A DNA stretch of 64,000 bases, from the NCBI RefSeq assembly GCF_038003085.1, contig NZ_JBBOOM010000001.1, forward strand, positions 3,906,001 through 3,970,000, in the 5' to 3' direction. Of this stretch, positions 27,295 to 36,720 are shown in pieces. The DNA is from Psychrobacillus sp. FSL K6-2836 (GTDB lineage Bacteria > Bacillota > Bacilli > Bacillales_A > Planococcaceae). The notes below the pieces were generated by a model. The model saw only the letters and a program-made list of their open reading frames with translations. It made no database searches and was not told the DNA's origin. The first letter of the stretch is position 1. Every line of letters starts with the position of its first letter. A program made the translations under genes and the position numbers.

Positions 27295-27951
27295 ATGAAT
27301 TATAACGAATTAGGAATTCAAGCTATACAAGAAGAAAATTACGAAAAAGCGGTTGAGTTTTTTACGAAAGCTATTGAAGAAAATCCGGATGAGGCAATAG
27401 GTTATATCAATTTTGGAAATCTTTTATCCTCGATGAATGAAGATGAACGAGCGGAGAAATTCTTTCAAAAAGCGATCACATTAGATGAGGGTGCAGCTAC
27501 GGCCTATTATAGTCTTGCAAACTTATACTATAATGCGGAGCGATTTGAGGAAGCTGCTAAGTTATATGAAAAAGCAATTGCAAATGGTATTGAAGGACCG
27601 GACGCTTACTATATGCTTGGGAAGAGTCTTGAAAAAGAAGGTTTAACAAAGCTTTCACTACCGTACTTTCAAAGAGCATATGAACTAGCTCCTGAGGATG
27701 CTCAAGTGAAATTATCTTATGGAATCGCCCTTGCCAGCTTAGAAATGTTCGATCAAGCTGAGCCTATTTTCAAAGAGATAATTGAGACAGATGCTGAAAA
27801 TGCAGATGCTCACTATAATTTAGGTGTTTTATATGCTGTTTCTACATCTAACACGGAAGCTGCATTAACCCATTTAAAAGAAGCTTTTACACTTCAACCC
27901 AATTATGATCAGGCGCGCTATGTGCACGACATGATTTCCCTACGAAATTAA
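27295..27951 (+). CDS. Tetratricopeptide-repeat protein (YrrB-like)
   Basis: Protein of 218 residues made almost wholly of TPR helices. About six repeats can be picked out by their small-large pattern and the closing A..L.P turns, e.g. GIQAIQEENYEKAVEFFTKA, INFGNLLSSMNEDERAEKFF and YYSLANLYYNAERFEEAAKL. There is no signal peptide or membrane segment, so it is a cytosolic scaffold. The position between mnmA and recD2 equals that of B. subtilis YrrB (206). A CTGGAGGTAAT ribosome-binding site is 14 bases after mnmA, and recD2 follows after 21 bases, so the three genes are likely one operon. Partners are unknown. Confidence 0.88.
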   Translation: MNYNELGIQAIQEENYEKAVEFFTKAIEENPDEAIGYINFGNLLSSMNEDERAEKFFQKAITLDEGAATAYYSLANLYYNAERFEEAAKLYEKAIANGIEGPDAYYMLGKSLEKEGLTKLSLPYFQRAYELAPEDAQVKLSYGIALASLEMFDQAEPIFKEIIETDAENADAHYNLGVLYAVSTSNTEAALTHLKEAFTLQPNYDQARYVHDMISLRN

Positions 27952-27972
27952 TGAAATTCTGGAGGCGGTAGT

Positions 27973-30393
27973 ATGACCAACGAAATAAATAATGAGAAAC
28001 AATTTATTACAGGTCGTCCTATCGTCTCGATTTTTCATAATCCTCAAAACTTATTTTCTATCATAAAAGTAAAAATCAAATCCACAAACACTACATACAC
28101 CGACAAAGAAGTAATAGTATCGGGTTATTTCCCCCCATTAGTACTGGAAGAACCATATAAATTCATTGGTTATATTAAAAATCATCCAAAATATGGTGTT
28201 CAATTCCAAGTGGAAACGTTTCAAAAAGAAGTACCTGCGACGGAGCAAGGAATCATTCATTATCTATCGAGTGATATGTTCACTGGTATAGGTCGCAAAA
28301 CAGCAGAACAAATTGTTAAAAAACTCGGACCAAACGCCATTAACAAAATATTAGATGACCCAGAAGCACTAGATGTAGTGCCACGTCTTTCTGAAGAGAA
28401 AAAACAAACACTACGAGCAGTATTAGAACAAAATTTAGGCTTGGAAAAAGTGATGATTCAACTCAACGAATGGGGATTTGGACCTCAAGTAGCTATGAAA
28501 ATCTATCAAGCATATAGAGAAGAAACAATCACCATCCTTACTAAAAATCCATTTCGTCTAATTGAAGAGGTTGAGGGTGTAGGTTTTGTTCGAGCTGACG
28601 AGCTTGGCTATAAATTAGGTATTCAAGGTAACCACCCAGATCGTATTAAGGCAGCAATCTATCACCTGCTTCAAACTGCTTCTTTAGGTGAAGGTCATGT
28701 ATTTTTATACGCAGAGCAATTATTAGAATCAGTTAAAAAGTTATTAGAAAATGCGCAGCGTGAAGAAATTCCGTATGAGGCAATTAGTAAATGCTGCATT
28801 GAACTCGCTGAAGAAAGTCGGATAGTAGGAGAAGTGAATCGTTTTTATATTCCTTCTTTATATTTTTCCGAAGTTGGAATTGGTTCAAAAATTGAAACGC
28901 TTCTAGCTGAAAATGATACGCATCATCAATTTCCCTTAGCAGAGATGAAAAAGCATCTTGGGGGTATTGAAGAACGTTTAGGGGTGCAATATGCCCCGAC
29001 TCAGATTAATGCGATTGAGACAGCGCTAAATGCAAGTATGACCTTACTAACGGGAGGTCCTGGTACGGGTAAAACAACAGTTGTCCGAGGGATTGTTGAA
29101 CTATATGCAGAGCTACATGGCCTTTCATTGGATCCGAAGGAATGGTTAAAGGACAAAAAACCTTTTCCGATAGTTTTAGCTGCTCCAACTGGTAGAGCGG
29201 CCAAGCGCCTAAGCGAATCAACAGAACTTCCGGCTATGACTATCCATAGATTATTAGGCTTTACTGGCCAAGAGGATTCTGATGTAGTAGGTAAAGAAAT
29301 AGAAGGAAAACTAATTATCATTGATGAAACATCTATGTTAGATACTTGGTTAGGACATCAATTACTAAAGGCTATTCCAAAAGACGCCCAAGTTATTTTT
29401 GTTGGAGACCAAGATCAACTTCCGCCGGTAGGACCAGGGCAGGTATTAAAGGATTTGCTTGCTTCTAAACGAATTCCTACAGTTGAACTTAAAGATATTT
29501 ACCGACAAGCAGAAGGATCCTCAATTATAGAACTGGCACATGAAATGAAGCAAGGACTGGTTCCGGCATCTCTATTAGACAAGACAAAGGATCGTTCATT
29601 CATAAAAGCTACTACCGATCAGATCCCGAAAGTGGTGGAGCAAGTATTAAAAAGTGCATTATCCAAAGGACATTCCATTCGGGAAATGCAAGTATTAGCA
29701 CCTATGTATAGAGGTCCAGCAGGTATTGACGCACTTAACAAAATGATCCAGGAAATGGTCAACCCAAATACTGACGGAAAGCGAAAAGAAATGCTATTTG
29801 GTGAAACTATCTATCGTATTGGAGACAAAGTACTTCAACTAGTAAATCAACCAGAGAGTCATGTATTTAATGGAGATATGGGGGAAGTTATTAGTATTTT
29901 CAGAGCTGCAGAAACAGTTGAGAAAAAAGAAATGCTAATTGTTTCATTTGATGGCAATGAAGTAACCTACGAAAAAAATGATTTGAATCAGCTAACACTT
30001 GCTTATTGCTGTTCAGTCCATAAATCACAGGGTAGTGAATTTCAAACGGTTATTATGCCTATAACGAGAAGTTATATGAAAATGCTAAGACGAAATTTAC
30101 TATATACAGGAATAACTCGTGCTAAAAACTTTCTCATCTTATGTGGAGATCCTGAAGTATTTAAGTTTGGAGTTCAAAGAACTGATGATCTTCAGCGATT
30201 AACTACGTTAAAAGATCGTTTATCTAATGTAGACGAATCTGAGCAAGAAGATAAAGAAATAATAAAAGAATTAGCATCAGATGAGACTCAAACTGACTTA
30301 ACTTACTTAACTGCTGAAAATTATCATAAGATCGACCCCCTTTTTGGCATGAATGGTGTCACACCGTATCAATTTATGGATACAGACAATTGA
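27973..30393 (+). CDS. recD2: RecD2 DNA helicase (SF1B)
   Basis: Protein of 806 residues (B. subtilis YrrC 798). An N-terminal extension is followed by helix-hairpin-helix elements (GIGRKTAEQIVKKLG near 101, GVGFVRADELGYKLG near 205). The helicase core has Walker A LTGGPGTGKTTVVRG (about 358-372), motif II LIIIDETSMLDTW, motif III GDQDQLPPVGPG, and C-terminal CCSVHKSQGSEFQTVIMP and GITRAK. RecD2 is a 5'-3' helicase that works without RecBC and supports fork progression. The stop codon TGA 30391-30393 overlaps the -35 box of the alaS promoter. Confidence 0.95.
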   Translation: MTNEINNEKQFITGRPIVSIFHNPQNLFSIIKVKIKSTNTTYTDKEVIVSGYFPPLVLEEPYKFIGYIKNHPKYGVQFQVETFQKEVPATEQGIIHYLSSDMFTGIGRKTAEQIVKKLGPNAINKILDDPEALDVVPRLSEEKKQTLRAVLEQNLGLEKVMIQLNEWGFGPQVAMKIYQAYREETITILTKNPFRLIEEVEGVGFVRADELGYKLGIQGNHPDRIKAAIYHLLQTASLGEGHVFLYAEQLLESVKKLLENAQREEIPYEAISKCCIELAEESRIVGEVNRFYIPSLYFSEVGIGSKIETLLAENDTHHQFPLAEMKKHLGGIEERLGVQYAPTQINAIETALNASMTLLTGGPGTGKTTVVRGIVELYAELHGLSLDPKEWLKDKKPFPIVLAAPTGRAAKRLSESTELPAMTIHRLLGFTGQEDSDVVGKEIEGKLIIIDETSMLDTWLGHQLLKAIPKDAQVIFVGDQDQLPPVGPGQVLKDLLASKRIPTVELKDIYRQAEGSSIIELAHEMKQGLVPASLLDKTKDRSFIKATTDQIPKVVEQVLKSALSKGHSIREMQVLAPMYRGPAGIDALNKMIQEMVNPNTDGKRKEMLFGETIYRIGDKVLQLVNQPESHVFNGDMGEVISIFRAAETVEKKEMLIVSFDGNEVTYEKNDLNQLTLAYCCSVHKSQGSEFQTVIMPITRSYMKMLRRNLLYTGITRAKNFLILCGDPEVFKFGVQRTDDLQRLTTLKDRLSNVDESEQEDKEIIKELASDETQTDLTYLTAENYHKIDPLFGMNGVTPYQFMDTDN

Positions 30394-30418
30394 CACAGGA
30401 CGATTTGTTTTTTATAAT
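30390..30418 (+). promoter_or_regulatory. Strong sigma-A promoter of alaS
   Basis: Consensus TTGACA at 30390-30395, a 17-bp spacer and consensus TATAAT at 30413-30418. The -35 hexamer contains the recD2 stop codon. The T-box leader begins a few bases downstream. Confidence 0.85.
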
Positions 30419-30424
30419 CAATTG

Positions 30425-30663
30425 CATATAGTAAAATGTTGACGGAGAAAGTACTAATTGTTATCTGACTAGAGATGAATTCCTTGGCTGAAAGAATTCA
30501 CTGAACTAACATATAGGAAAGCTACTCCTGAGTACAGTTAAAACCTGTCGTTCGGCCGCGTTAAGGCTTCTTGAGAGACATAGTAGGAAAATCTGCTATG
30601 TAACTAGGGTGGTACCGCGAAACAACAGCTTTCGTCCCTTTTTTAGGGATGAGGGCTTTTTTT
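30425..30663 (+). ncRNA. T-box leader of alaS (Ala specifier GCT)
   Basis: Stem I spans about 30460-30550 with the specifier region GGAAAGCTACTCCTGAG near 30516; the specifier is GCT (Ala), matching the downstream gene. The T-box AGGGTGGTACCGCG starts near 30606. Its TGGT bulge suits an A discriminator base, as in tRNA-Ala. The terminator TCGTCCCTTTTTTAGGGATG, then AGGGC and T-run, ends near 30663. From 30664 to the alaS ribosome-binding site there are about 170 bases with only a weak inverted repeat (ATTACTCG at 30707, CGAGTAAT near 30780). Confidence 0.95.
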
Positions 30664-30846
30664 ATTTGTTTTGGTTTTTAGATATCACTTGTGAAGTGAT
30701 TGGGATTACTCGCGGTCGAAGATAGTTTACTGGCGAAACGGGATTTATAAAAAAAATTAATACTTTTAGTTTTTCGTCTCGAGTAATGTCAGCATTAAAT
30801 TAAATCTTTAAAGTTTACTAATACAAATTATTAGGAGGAACTAAAC

Positions 30847-33480
30847 ATGAAACAATTAACAGGTGCTCAAATTAGACAAATGTATTTAGACTTTTTTATG
30901 GAAAAAGGTCATTCCCAGGAACCATCAGCTCCACTTGTACCTATCAACGACCCATCTTTACTTTGGATAAACAGTGGTGTAGCTACATTAAAAAAATATT
31001 TTGACGGGCGTGTTGTTCCTGAAAACCCTCGTATTACGAATGCGCAAAAATCCATTCGTACAAACGATATTGAGAACGTTGGAAAAACAGCAAGACATCA
31101 TACTTTCTTTGAAATGTTAGGAAACTTTTCTATTGGCGACTACTTCAAAAAAGAAGCAATCCAATATGCATGGGAGTTTTTAACAGATTCCAAGTGGATG
31201 GCATTCGAACCGGAAAAGTTATCTATTACTATTCATCCAGAAGACGAAGAAGCATATAATATTTGGAAGGATGAAATTGGAATTCCGGAAGAAAGACTTA
31301 TTCGATTGGAAGGTAACTTCTGGGATATTGGAGAAGGTCCAAGTGGTCCGAACTCGGAGATTTTCTATGATCGTGGAGAAAGCTATGGCAATGATTTGAA
31401 TGATCCTGAGTTGTATCCGGGAGGGGAAAATGAGCGTTACTTAGAAATTTGGAATTTAGTGTTCTCCGAATTCAATCATAATCCAGACAATACCTACACA
31501 CCATTACCAAAACAAAATATTGATACTGGTATGGGACTAGAGCGTATGGCAAGTGTAGTCCAAAATGTTCCAACAAACTTTGATACAGATTTATTTATGC
31601 CAATTATTCGTCAAACAGAAATGATTTCTGGTAAACCATATCGTGCAAATGATGTGGATGATACTGCATTTAAAGTAATTGCTGACCACGTTCGTACAGT
31701 TGCTTTTGCTATTGGAGATGGTGCTTTACCATCAAACGAGGGAAGAGGTTATGTCCTTAGAAGATTACTTCGCAGAGCAGTTCGTTTTGCAAAACAATTA
31801 GGGATAGAAAAGCCATTCTTATATGAACTCGTACCAGTAGTAGGGAAAATCATGCAAGACTTCTACCCGGAAGTAACAGAAAAACAGGATTTCATCATGC
31901 GTGTTATGAAAACGGAAGAAGAAAGATTCCATGAAACGCTTCATGATGGCCTAGCTATATTAGAAAAAGTTATTGAAGAACAGCGAGCTAAAGGTGAATC
32001 TTCAATTCCAGGAACAACGACGTTTACGTTATACGATACGTACGGATTCCCAATTGAATTAACGGAAGAATATGCAGAAGAAGCAAATATGACTGTTGAC
32101 CATGAAGGGTTCAAATCAGAAATGGAAGCTCAACGTGCTCGTGCTCGTGCAGCTCGTCAAAATGTAGATTCTATGCAAGTACAATCCGAAGTGTTTGGAA
32201 ATCTACATGATGAAAGTGAATTTATTGGATATGACACAATGTCTGTATCTACAAAAGTTACTTCAATTGTGCGGGATCAAGTATTAGTAAAAACAGCACA
32301 CGAAGGTGAGGAAGTTAAAGTAGTTTTAACAAAAACACCTTTCTACGCTGAAAGTGGTGGGCAAATTGCCGATCATGGAGTAATTGAAAACGATACATTT
32401 AGAGGATATGTAAAAGATGTCCAAAAAGCTCCAAATGGACAAAACTTACACACAGTTGTTATTGAATCAGGAGAGATCATTACAGATGCAGAAGTTTTGG
32501 CTACTGTCGACAATTCTCTTCGTGGACACACGATTAAAAATCACTCTGCTACACATATTTTACATCAAGCTTTGAAAGATGTATTAGGAACTCATGTAAA
32601 CCAAGCTGGTTCTTATGTTGGTCCTGATCGTTTACGTTTTGACTTTTCTCATTTTGGACAAGTAACAACAGAAGAGCTTGAACAAATAGAACGTATAGTT
32701 AATGAAAAAGTGTGGGATAATATCCCGGTAGTTACTGGCTTCCATAATATTGATGAAGCAAAACAAATGGGAGCAATGGCATTATTCGGCGAAAAATATG
32801 GTGATATTGTAAGAGTAGTAAAAATGGGGGATTTCTCATTAGAGCTATGTGGTGGTATTCATGTTCAAAACACTTCAGAAATTGGATTCTTTAAAATACT
32901 TTCTGAAAGTGGAATCGGAGCGGGTACTAGACGTATTGAGGCTGTAACGGGTAAAGGTGCTTATGAAATAGTTAAAGAAGAAGAACATATGTTAAACGAA
33001 GCAGCAAATTTATTGAAGGCACAGCCAAAAGATTTAGTGAATAAGGTTGCTCAAACACTATTAGAGCTAAAAAATGTTCAAAAAGACAATGAGTCATTAT
33101 CTGCGAAAATAGCAAATAGCCAAGCTTCTTCTGTATTGTCATCAGCGCAAAAAGTGAATGATGTTACTGTGTTATCCGTAAAAGTAGATGCGAAGGATAA
33201 TAACCAATTACGTCAAATGATGGACGATTTAAAACAAAAGCTGGAAAAAGCGGTCATTGTTTTAGGTGCAGTTGATGGGGATAAAGTAATGATTTCCGCA
33301 GGAGTAACAAAGGATATAGTTGGTGGGAACTACCATGCTGGAAATATCGTCAAACTAGTGGCGGAGCAATGCGGAGGTAAAGGTGGAGGTCGTCCAGACT
33401 TTGCAATGGCTGGTGCTAAAGATGCAAGTAAGTTGGAGGCTGCTTTAAGTTCTGTATTGGATTATATTAAATCTCTTTAA
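30847..33480 (+). CDS. alaS: Alanyl-tRNA synthetase
   Basis: Protein of 877 residues (B. subtilis 878). Class II catalytic domain begins [20 protein letters not shown] and has the [16 protein letters not shown] motif; the tRNA-recognition domain follows. The editing domain has the zinc ligands [11 protein letters not shown] and, about 100 residues later, CGGIHV. A C-Ala domain with [18 protein letters not shown] ends the protein. It charges and proofreads tRNA-Ala. A TTAGGAGGAACTAAAC ribosome-binding region precedes ATG 30847. It is controlled by the upstream Ala T-box. Confidence 0.97.
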   Translation: MKQLTGAQIRQMYLDFFMEKGHSQEPSAPLVPINDPSLLWINSGVATLKKYFDGRVVPENPRITNAQKSIRTNDIENVGKTARHHTFFEMLGNFSIGDYFKKEAIQYAWEFLTDSKWMAFEPEKLSITIHPEDEEAYNIWKDEIGIPEERLIRLEGNFWDIGEGPSGPNSEIFYDRGESYGNDLNDPELYPGGENERYLEIWNLVFSEFNHNPDNTYTPLPKQNIDTGMGLERMASVVQNVPTNFDTDLFMPIIRQTEMISGKPYRANDVDDTAFKVIADHVRTVAFAIGDGALPSNEGRGYVLRRLLRRAVRFAKQLGIEKPFLYELVPVVGKIMQDFYPEVTEKQDFIMRVMKTEEERFHETLHDGLAILEKVIEEQRAKGESSIPGTTTFTLYDTYGFPIELTEEYAEEANMTVDHEGFKSEMEAQRARARAARQNVDSMQVQSEVFGNLHDESEFIGYDTMSVSTKVTSIVRDQVLVKTAHEGEEVKVVLTKTPFYAESGGQIADHGVIENDTFRGYVKDVQKAPNGQNLHTVVIESGEIITDAEVLATVDNSLRGHTIKNHSATHILHQALKDVLGTHVNQAGSYVGPDRLRFDFSHFGQVTTEELEQIERIVNEKVWDNIPVVTGFHNIDEAKQMGAMALFGEKYGDIVRVVKMGDFSLELCGGIHVQNTSEIGFFKILSESGIGAGTRRIEAVTGKGAYEIVKEEEHMLNEAANLLKAQPKDLVNKVAQTLLELKNVQKDNESLSAKIANSQASSVLSSAQKVNDVTVLSVKVDAKDNNQLRQMMDDLKQKLEKAVIVLGAVDGDKVMISAGVTKDIVGGNYHAGNIVKLVAEQCGGKGGGRPDFAMAGAKDASKLEAALSSVLDYIKSL

Positions 33481-33558
33481 ACTATTTCCAAAATAGGGTA
33501 TACTGATACAATAGATACATTAGTTTACTAACTACAAATGGAAAGCGAGGTGCTGATC

Positions 33559-33825
33559 ATGAGCTCTTTTGATAAAACGATGAAATTTAATTTCCCTGAA
33601 GAATCGATGGAACAAGAAGTAAAGCATGTGATGATACAAGTTCACTCTGCACTAGAAGAAAAAGGGTATAATTCTATCAATCAAATTGTAGGCTATTTAT
33701 TGTCAGGTGATCCAGCTTATATTCCTCGCCATCAAGATGCACGTAATATGATTCGAAAACTTGAACGAGATGAAATATTAGAAGAACTAGTGAAGTTTTA
33801 TATCAAAAAAAATAATGAGGCTTAA
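33559..33825 (+). CDS. ireB: IreB-family regulatory phosphoprotein (UPF0297)
   Basis: Protein of 88 residues from ATG 33559, seven bases after GCGAGGTG; the longer frame from 33538 starts before that site. The sequence [20 protein letters not shown], then [27 protein letters not shown] is a full match to the UPF0297 family (YrzL in B. subtilis, IreB in Enterococcus, where the Ser/Thr kinase IreK phosphorylates it and it limits cephalosporin resistance). Thr near residue 7 is the kind of site modified in IreB. A TATACT box at 33499 with weak TTTAAA 17 bases upstream may give it its own promoter. ireB-ruvX-yrzB are packed together, as in other Firmicutes. Confidence 0.93.
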   Translation: MSSFDKTMKFNFPEESMEQEVKHVMIQVHSALEEKGYNSINQIVGYLLSGDPAYIPRHQDARNMIRKLERDEILEELVKFYIKKNNEA

Positions 33826-34247
33826 TGATGCGAATTATGGGGTTAGACGTTGGTTCTCGTACCGTTGGAGTGGCAATTAGTGATGCACTTGGTTGGACTG
33901 CACAAGGTATTGAAACGATAAAAATACATGAAGAAAATTTAGAATTTGGTCTAGAACGAATTGATGAACTCGTGAAAGAGCATAATGTAACAGAATTTGT
34001 TGTAGGTTTTCCGAAAAACATGAATAATTCTATTGGTCCACGTGCTGAGGCTTCTGAACAATATGCCAAGCTATTAACCGAGAAATATCAATTACCCGTA
34101 ACATTATGGGATGAACGATTGACAACGATGGCTGCAGAACGTATGTTAATAGATGCTGATGTTAGCCGTAAGAAACGTAAGCTAGTGATCGACAAGATGG
34201 CTGCTGTAATGATCTTACAAGGCTTTCTTGATAGAAAAAATAGATGA
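33825..34247 (+). CDS. ruvX: YqgF/RuvX-type RNase H-fold nuclease
   Basis: Protein of 140 residues. RNase H-like fold with [22 protein letters not shown] (first catalytic Asp), the [16 protein letters not shown] block and [19 protein letters not shown], then a final [14 protein letters not shown] helix with the last Asp. Members act in pre-16S rRNA processing and have also been proposed as Holliday junction resolvases. Its ATG shares a base with the ireB TAA (TAATG), which implies translational coupling. An ATG one codon later (33828) is an equally good start. B. subtilis YrrK is 138 residues. Confidence 0.94.
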   Translation: MMRIMGLDVGSRTVGVAISDALGWTAQGIETIKIHEENLEFGLERIDELVKEHNVTEFVVGFPKNMNNSIGPRAEASEQYAKLLTEKYQLPVTLWDERLTTMAAERMLIDADVSRKKRKLVIDKMAAVMILQGFLDRKNR

Positions 34248-34258
34248 GGTGACTGCAA

Positions 34259-34555
34259 ATGGACCACGGTCAAGAGAATATAACAATTGTAGATGAGAGT
34301 GGAAACGAGCAACTTTGTAACGTGCTTTTCACATTTGAATCAGATGAATTTGGAAAATCATATGTACTTTATTATCCAATAGGTGCTGAAGAAGATGAAA
34401 ATGAAGAAATCGAAATTCATGCATCATCCTTTGTACCAAATGAAGACGGAGAAGATGGAGAATTACTTCCGGTCGAGTCTGATGCAGAATGGGATATGAT
34501 CGAAGAAATGTTAAGTACATTTTTAGATGAGCAAGAAGACGAAGACGAAGAATAA
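34259..34555 (+). CDS. yrzB: DUF1292 protein (YrzB)
   Basis: Very acidic protein of 98 residues with a GAGGTGACTGCAA leader before ATG 34259. It has [20 protein letters not shown], then [12 protein letters not shown] and a C-terminal [17 protein letters not shown] tail. This is the DUF1292/YrzB family, always next to ireB and ruvX in Firmicutes; function unknown. No membrane or signal segment. A terminator follows, ending the ireB-ruvX-yrzB unit. Confidence 0.9.
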   Translation: MDHGQENITIVDESGNEQLCNVLFTFESDEFGKSYVLYYPIGAEEDENEEIEIHASSFVPNEDGEDGELLPVESDAEWDMIEEMLSTFLDEQEDEDEE

Positions 34556-34565
34556 GATTATTTAT

Positions 34566-34605
34566 TCAAGGTGGATGAGGGAAGCCTCATTCACCTTTTT
34601 CTTTG
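34566..34605 (+). terminator. Terminator after yrzB
   Basis: AAGGTGGATGAGG and CCTCATTCACCTT pair around GAAG, followed by TTTCTTTG. Confidence 0.85.
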
Positions 34606-34667
34606 TTTAGTTCTTCTTTATATAGTTCAAGTTATCCAATAACGAACTTACCTGCTTCAAAATATTG

Positions 34668-34773
34668 CAAGAGGTCAACGGACAACCAATAGCATCCCTA
34701 AAATTTCAATCGGTAATAATATCGAATAATGTCTGTCCAAAGCCCCTCGAAAACAATAGAAACAGGTTTCTGC
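34668..34773 (-). repeat. Family D repeat, decayed copy
   Basis: TCGGTAATAATATCGAATAA, GTCTGTCCAAAGCCCC and AACAATAGAAACAGGTTT match the copies at 22976-23085 and 50443-50556. The terminal hairpin is eroded (AAGAGGTCAACGGACAACC). No minus-strand gene lies upstream of it, so unlike the other two it is not placed as a terminator. Confidence 0.6.
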
Positions 34774-34792
34774 TTAGATGGTACTTGGGTTT

Positions 34793-34821
34793 TTGTTCTT
34801 TTATATGTTTTCTTGTATAAT
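34793..34821 (+). promoter_or_regulatory. Promoter of mltG
   Basis: TTGTTC at 34793-34798, a 17-bp spacer, TATAAT at 34816-34821. It lies between the family D copy and the mltG start, which rules out starts further upstream. Confidence 0.7.
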
Positions 34822-34845
34822 GAGATTGATAAAGGGGGAGAACCC

Positions 34846-35964
34846 GTGGAAAATGAGACAAAAAAAGATATTATGTTTAATAAAATGAAAAATAAGAAAA
34901 AAGAAGTGAAACTTGTTAGAAAAATTGTTTTAATCATTACCTTTCTAGTAATAATCGTTGGAGGTATAGGTGGCTTAGTTGTCTATAATTATGTAGAATC
35001 AGCTTTGCTTCCATTAGATCCCAATTCTGAAGATACAATCACAGTGGACATCCCAATCGGATCAGGATTAGACACCATCTCCAACGAGTTGGAAGAAAGT
35101 GGAATTATAAAAAACGCTAAAATTTTCAAGTATTATGCGAAGTTCAATAATGAATCTCAATTTCAAGCTGGAGAGTATAGTTTAACGAAGGCAATGACAT
35201 TAGATGAAATTATTGAAAGTTTAAAAACAGGTAAAGTTTACAGAGAACCAGTTTTCTCCTTGACTATTCCTGAAGGATTAACAATCGAGCAAATTGGACA
35301 AGTAGTTGAAAAAAATACAAACCATTCTGCAGATGATTTCTTTACGCTCGTAACAAGCGAGGAATTTGTGGATAGAATGATGATTAAATATCCAAATTTA
35401 TTAGGTGCAGAGATAAAAGGTGAAAATGTACGCTATGCATTAGAAGGATATCTCTTCCCAGCGACCTATCCATTTTTCGAGGCAAATCCTTCTATCGAGT
35501 CAATAGTAGATACAATGCTTGCTAATACGGATAAAGTAGTAACTTCGTACGTAGACCTATTGCAAGCAGAGGAAAAATCAGTTCACTGGCTATTGACATT
35601 TGCATCTTTGTTAGAGGAAGAGGCTACAGCCCAAACAGATCGAGCAACTATAGCAAGTGTGTTTTATAACCGTATCGATGAAGGGATGCCTCTACAAACA
35701 GATCCAACTGTCTTATACGCAAAAGGGACACATAAAGATCGTGTTTTATTTGAAGATTTAGAGTTTGATAACCCTTATAATACGTATCAAAATACAGGAT
35801 TACCACCTGGACCAATCGCAAATGCTGGTAAAACATCTATCGAAGCTGCACTGGATCCAAGTGATACCGATTATTTTTACTTCTTAGCAGATAAAGAAGG
35901 AACTAATCACTTTTCTGTGACTTATGATGAGCATCTTCAAAAAATTGACGAATTCTTAAAATAA
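34846..35964 (+). CDS. mltG: Endolytic murein transglycosylase MltG (YceG-like)
   Basis: Protein of 372 residues from GTG 34846, preceded by AAAGGGGGAG; the open frame further upstream contains the promoter. A short basic cytosolic segment and one membrane helix (about 25-45, IVLIITFLVIIVGGIGGLVV) anchor it. A LysM-like region follows (VDIPIGSGLDTISNELEESG), then the YceG catalytic domain with the Glu in FASLLEEEATAQTDRATIAS and the VFYNRIDEGMPLQTDPTVLY motif. MltG cuts new glycan strands and so sets strand length during wall growth. Its partner genes are not adjacent; the place between yrzB and trmR is as in B. subtilis (YrrL). Confidence 0.93.
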   Translation: MENETKKDIMFNKMKNKKKEVKLVRKIVLIITFLVIIVGGIGGLVVYNYVESALLPLDPNSEDTITVDIPIGSGLDTISNELEESGIIKNAKIFKYYAKFNNESQFQAGEYSLTKAMTLDEIIESLKTGKVYREPVFSLTIPEGLTIEQIGQVVEKNTNHSADDFFTLVTSEEFVDRMMIKYPNLLGAEIKGENVRYALEGYLFPATYPFFEANPSIESIVDTMLANTDKVVTSYVDLLQAEEKSVHWLLTFASLLEEEATAQTDRATIASVFYNRIDEGMPLQTDPTVLYAKGTHKDRVLFEDLEFDNPYNTYQNTGLPPGPIANAGKTSIEAALDPSDTDYFYFLADKEGTNHFSVTYDEHLQKIDEFLK

Positions 35965-35966
35965 TT

Positions 35967-36012
35967 AGGCTGCAGGAGAGGGAGTGATGTCGCATTCCTT
36001 CTCCTGCTATGT
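35967..36012 (+). terminator. Probable terminator after mltG
   Basis: GCAGGAGAGGGAGTG and CATTCCTTCTCCTGC pair around ATGTCG. The T-tail is weak (TATGTTATT). Confidence 0.55.
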
Positions 36013-36079
36013 TATTATAAGAGTTGTTTTTTTACATAATAGGGATTACTATTTTATTGACCTAAAGGGGTTAGCTTAG

Positions 36080-36715
36080 ATGAATATAAGTGATGATTTT
36101 TTGAAGGATCTGATTAAGCCTAGATCCGCTATTTTTTTGGAAATGGAGCAATATGCAAAAGATAATCATGTACCCATTATGCAACTGATGGGTATGGAAT
36201 CGTTATTGCAACTTCTTTCTTTACAAAAACCTAAGTCTATTTTAGAACTAGGAACTGCGATTGGTTACTCTTCTATGCGTATGGCAACTAAACTAGAGCG
36301 AACATCCATTGTAACTATTGAGCGAGATGAAACAAAGGCAGAATTGGCCAAAAATTATATAGAGCGTGCGGATTTGCAACACCAAATTCGAGTAATTGTT
36401 GGAGATGCATTAGAAATTTCACAAAAAGAGCTTGAAGACTCCAAATTTGACGCTATTTTCATTGATGCAGCTAAAGGTCAGTACAAAAACTTCTTCGAAA
36501 AATATGCCCCATTTTTGAATGAAAATGGTGTTATTTATTGTGACAATTTATTGTTAAATGGACTGTCCGAATTACCAATGAGTGAAGTGCCTAGAAGAAA
36601 AAGAACTATGGTCCGAAACCAACATCAATTTATGGAGTGGCTGATGAATCATCCGGATTATGATACCGCATTCTTACCGGTTGGAGACGGAATGTTAGTA
36701 AGTATTAAGAGGTGA
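36080..36715 (+). CDS. trmR: tRNA 5-hydroxyuridine O-methyltransferase TrmR
   Basis: Protein of 211 residues in the class I SAM O-methyltransferase (methyltransf_3/COMT-like) family. It has ILELGTAIGYSSMRMATKL (SAM motif I, about 55-73), the acidic IVTIERDE and the metal-site block FDAIFIDAAKGQYKNFFEKY, then YCDNLLLNG. The B. subtilis homologue YrrM (TrmR) methylates ho5U34 to mo5U34 in tRNA. The two genes that follow encode U32-family proteins needed for the preceding hydroxylation, so trmR-trhP1-trhP2 is a complete wobble-U pathway cluster. An AAAGGGG site precedes ATG 36080. Confidence 0.9.
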   Translation: MNISDDFLKDLIKPRSAIFLEMEQYAKDNHVPIMQLMGMESLLQLLSLQKPKSILELGTAIGYSSMRMATKLERTSIVTIERDETKAELAKNYIERADLQHQIRVIVGDALEISQKELEDSKFDAIFIDAAKGQYKNFFEKYAPFLNENGVIYCDNLLLNGLSELPMSEVPRRKRTMVRNQHQFMEWLMNHPDYDTAFLPVGDGMLVSIKR

Positions 36716-36720
36716 AAGGT

